8,078 nt of DNA from positions 1-8,078 of the forward strand of contig JAAYQD010000391.1 in the NCBI GenBank assembly GCA_012519465.1. The letters are read 5' to 3'. The position numbers and the translations under genes were made by a program. This DNA comes from Candidatus Cloacimonadota bacterium (GTDB taxonomy: Bacteria > Cloacimonadota > Cloacimonadia > Cloacimonadales > Cloacimonadaceae). Of the stretch, positions 7,175 through 8,078 are shown piece by piece (position 1 is the stretch's first letter; each line of letters begins with the position of its first letter). The notes below the pieces were generated by a model. It did not search any database. It was given only the letters and a program-made list of their open reading frames with translations, and was not told where the DNA came from.

Positions 7175-8077
7175 CTAAACAGTCATGGATGCGAGGCCCA
7201 TCACCATGCAGAGCATCTTGGTTTCGCCGTCGTCGGCTCTGGAGGGGATGAGGATTGGGGCTCTGGTGCCCATCACCACGTGTGCCACCCGATAGTGGCA
7301 ATAATAGGTGAGGGTCTTGCCAAAGATGTTGCCAGCTTCGATATTGGGCACAATCAGGATGTCTGCCTGGCCTGCCACGTCGCCGGTGATATTCTTGATT
7401 TTGGCGGCAGCGAGATCTACTGCATTATCAAACGCCAAGGGACCTTCCACACGACAGCCCTTGATCTGGCCACTGCGGTTCATCTTGCTGATGATGGCAG
7501 CATCCAAGGTGGAGGGCATTTTGGGGTTTACGGCTTCCACGGCGGAAAGTATCGCCACCTTGGGATTGGAATTGCCCATGGCATGCGCCACCTGCACACT
7601 GTTTTTGAGGATGGCAATCTTTTCATTGAGATCAGGGGCGATATTGATTCCGCCATCGCTCATCAGCCTGATGCCATCTGGATGTTCATACGCCAAAACG
7701 TCGGAAATAACCTCGCTCATACGCAGGCCTTTCTCTTTGTCCAATACAGCTCTCAACAGCACGGAGGTATCTGTTTTGCCCTTCAGGATGATATCCGCTT
7801 TGCCTTCACGAACCAAAGCCACGCTGGTTTGAGCAGCTTTCACCAAGTCTGTGCCGGTATCCACAATTTCAAAGGATGATACCATTTGGGGCGCCATCTT
7901 CTGTAAAAGCTCACGTATTTCCACAGCATTGCCCACCAGGATGCAATCTGCCAAATCCTCTTCAGCTGCCAAAATGGCTGCGTCCAAAACGCTATCTGTC
8001 TGAGCAGCAGCTATGACCACGCGTCCCCGCCGTCTGCCTTTCACATATTCCTTCATTTCGTCGAAATTGCGAAACAT
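7175..8077 (-). CDS. ptb: Phosphate butyryltransferase (phosphate acetyl/butyryltransferase family)
   Basis: A 300-residue cytoplasmic enzyme of the PTA/PTB family, which exchanges the CoA of an acyl-CoA (acetyl, butyryl or branched) for phosphate. The acyl phosphate is then normally used by an acyl kinase to make ATP. Family motifs in order are GKADIILKGKTDT (92-104), LDKEKGLRMSEV (112-123), DGGINIAPDL (141-150), PSTLDAA (188-194), EGPLAFDNAV (211-220) and IVPNIEAGNIFGKTLTYY (242-259). The length is that of Ptb rather than of long Pta proteins with extra N-terminal domains. The first ATG lies one base inside the window edge. MFRNFDEMKEYVKG looks like a natural Ptb N-terminus, so the gene is probably complete, but a start further upstream cannot be excluded. 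No acyl kinase is downstream; it could lie beyond the window. Acyl-chain specificity cannot be read from sequence. Confidence 0.9.
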   Translation of the reverse strand: MFRNFDEMKEYVKGRRRGRVVIAAAQTDSVLDAAILAAEEDLADCILVGNAVEIRELLQKMAPQMVSSFEIVDTGTDLVKAAQTSVALVREGKADIILKGKTDTSVLLRAVLDKEKGLRMSEVISDVLAYEHPDGIRLMSDGGINIAPDLNEKIAILKNSVQVAHAMGNSNPKVAILSAVEAVNPKMPSTLDAAIISKMNRSGQIKGCRVEGPLAFDNAVDLAAAKIKNITGDVAGQADILIVPNIEAGNIFGKTLTYYCHYRVAHVVMGTRAPILIPSRADDGETKMLCMVMGLASMTV

Positions 8078-8078
8078 C

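Noticed and set aside
6923..7879. A 318-codon open frame on the plus strand
   Set aside because: It lies antisense to ptb and rlmH, both of which carry full family motifs. Its translation is rich in His, Gly and Phe with no recognisable domain, as expected from the reverse complement of a coding gene with this codon use.

Overview
This is a bacterial chromosomal window, probably from the Fibrobacterota-Chlorobiota-Bacteroidota (FCB) superphylum. The strongest evidence is a large C25-family peptidase with a PorU-like C-terminal region and a type IX secretion (T9SS) sorting domain. The mix of a PorU-like sortase, a phosphate butyryltransferase and an OadG-like sodium-pump subunit, in DNA of about 50% G+C by eye, would suit a fermentative lineage such as Cloacimonadota. 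That placement is recall and inference; only a database search could confirm it.

Layout: the left edge (1-437, + strand) carries the 3' end of a gene for a beta-barrel-like, probably outer-membrane protein. It converges with everything else. From 8077 down to 480, six genes lie on the minus strand as one very compact array, in transcription order: phosphate butyryl/acetyltransferase (ptb, 8077-7175), RlmH 23S rRNA methyltransferase (7174-6710), a 51-residue OadG-like membrane peptide (6694-6539), a PorU-like C25 peptidase/sortase (6542-2703), cysteinyl-tRNA synthetase (cysS, 2695-1307) and a membrane-anchored SMP-30/gluconolactonase-like beta-propeller (1304-480). Gaps are 0, 15, -4 (ATGA overlap), 7 and 2 nt, so this is almost certainly one transcription unit. 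Its promoter is not in the window and probably lies beyond base 8078.

The genes do not form one obvious pathway. They mix housekeeping translation functions (RlmH, CysS), energy metabolism (Ptb and perhaps the OadG-like peptide) and cell-envelope functions (PorU-like sortase, anchored propeller). The least routine observation is the OadG-like small gene, which is overlapped and probably translationally coupled to the sortase gene. No RNA genes, mobile elements, CRISPR arrays or notable repeats were seen. No stretch over 300 bases lacks a gene: the gaps are the 42-nt convergent gap at 438-479 and a few nt between operon genes.
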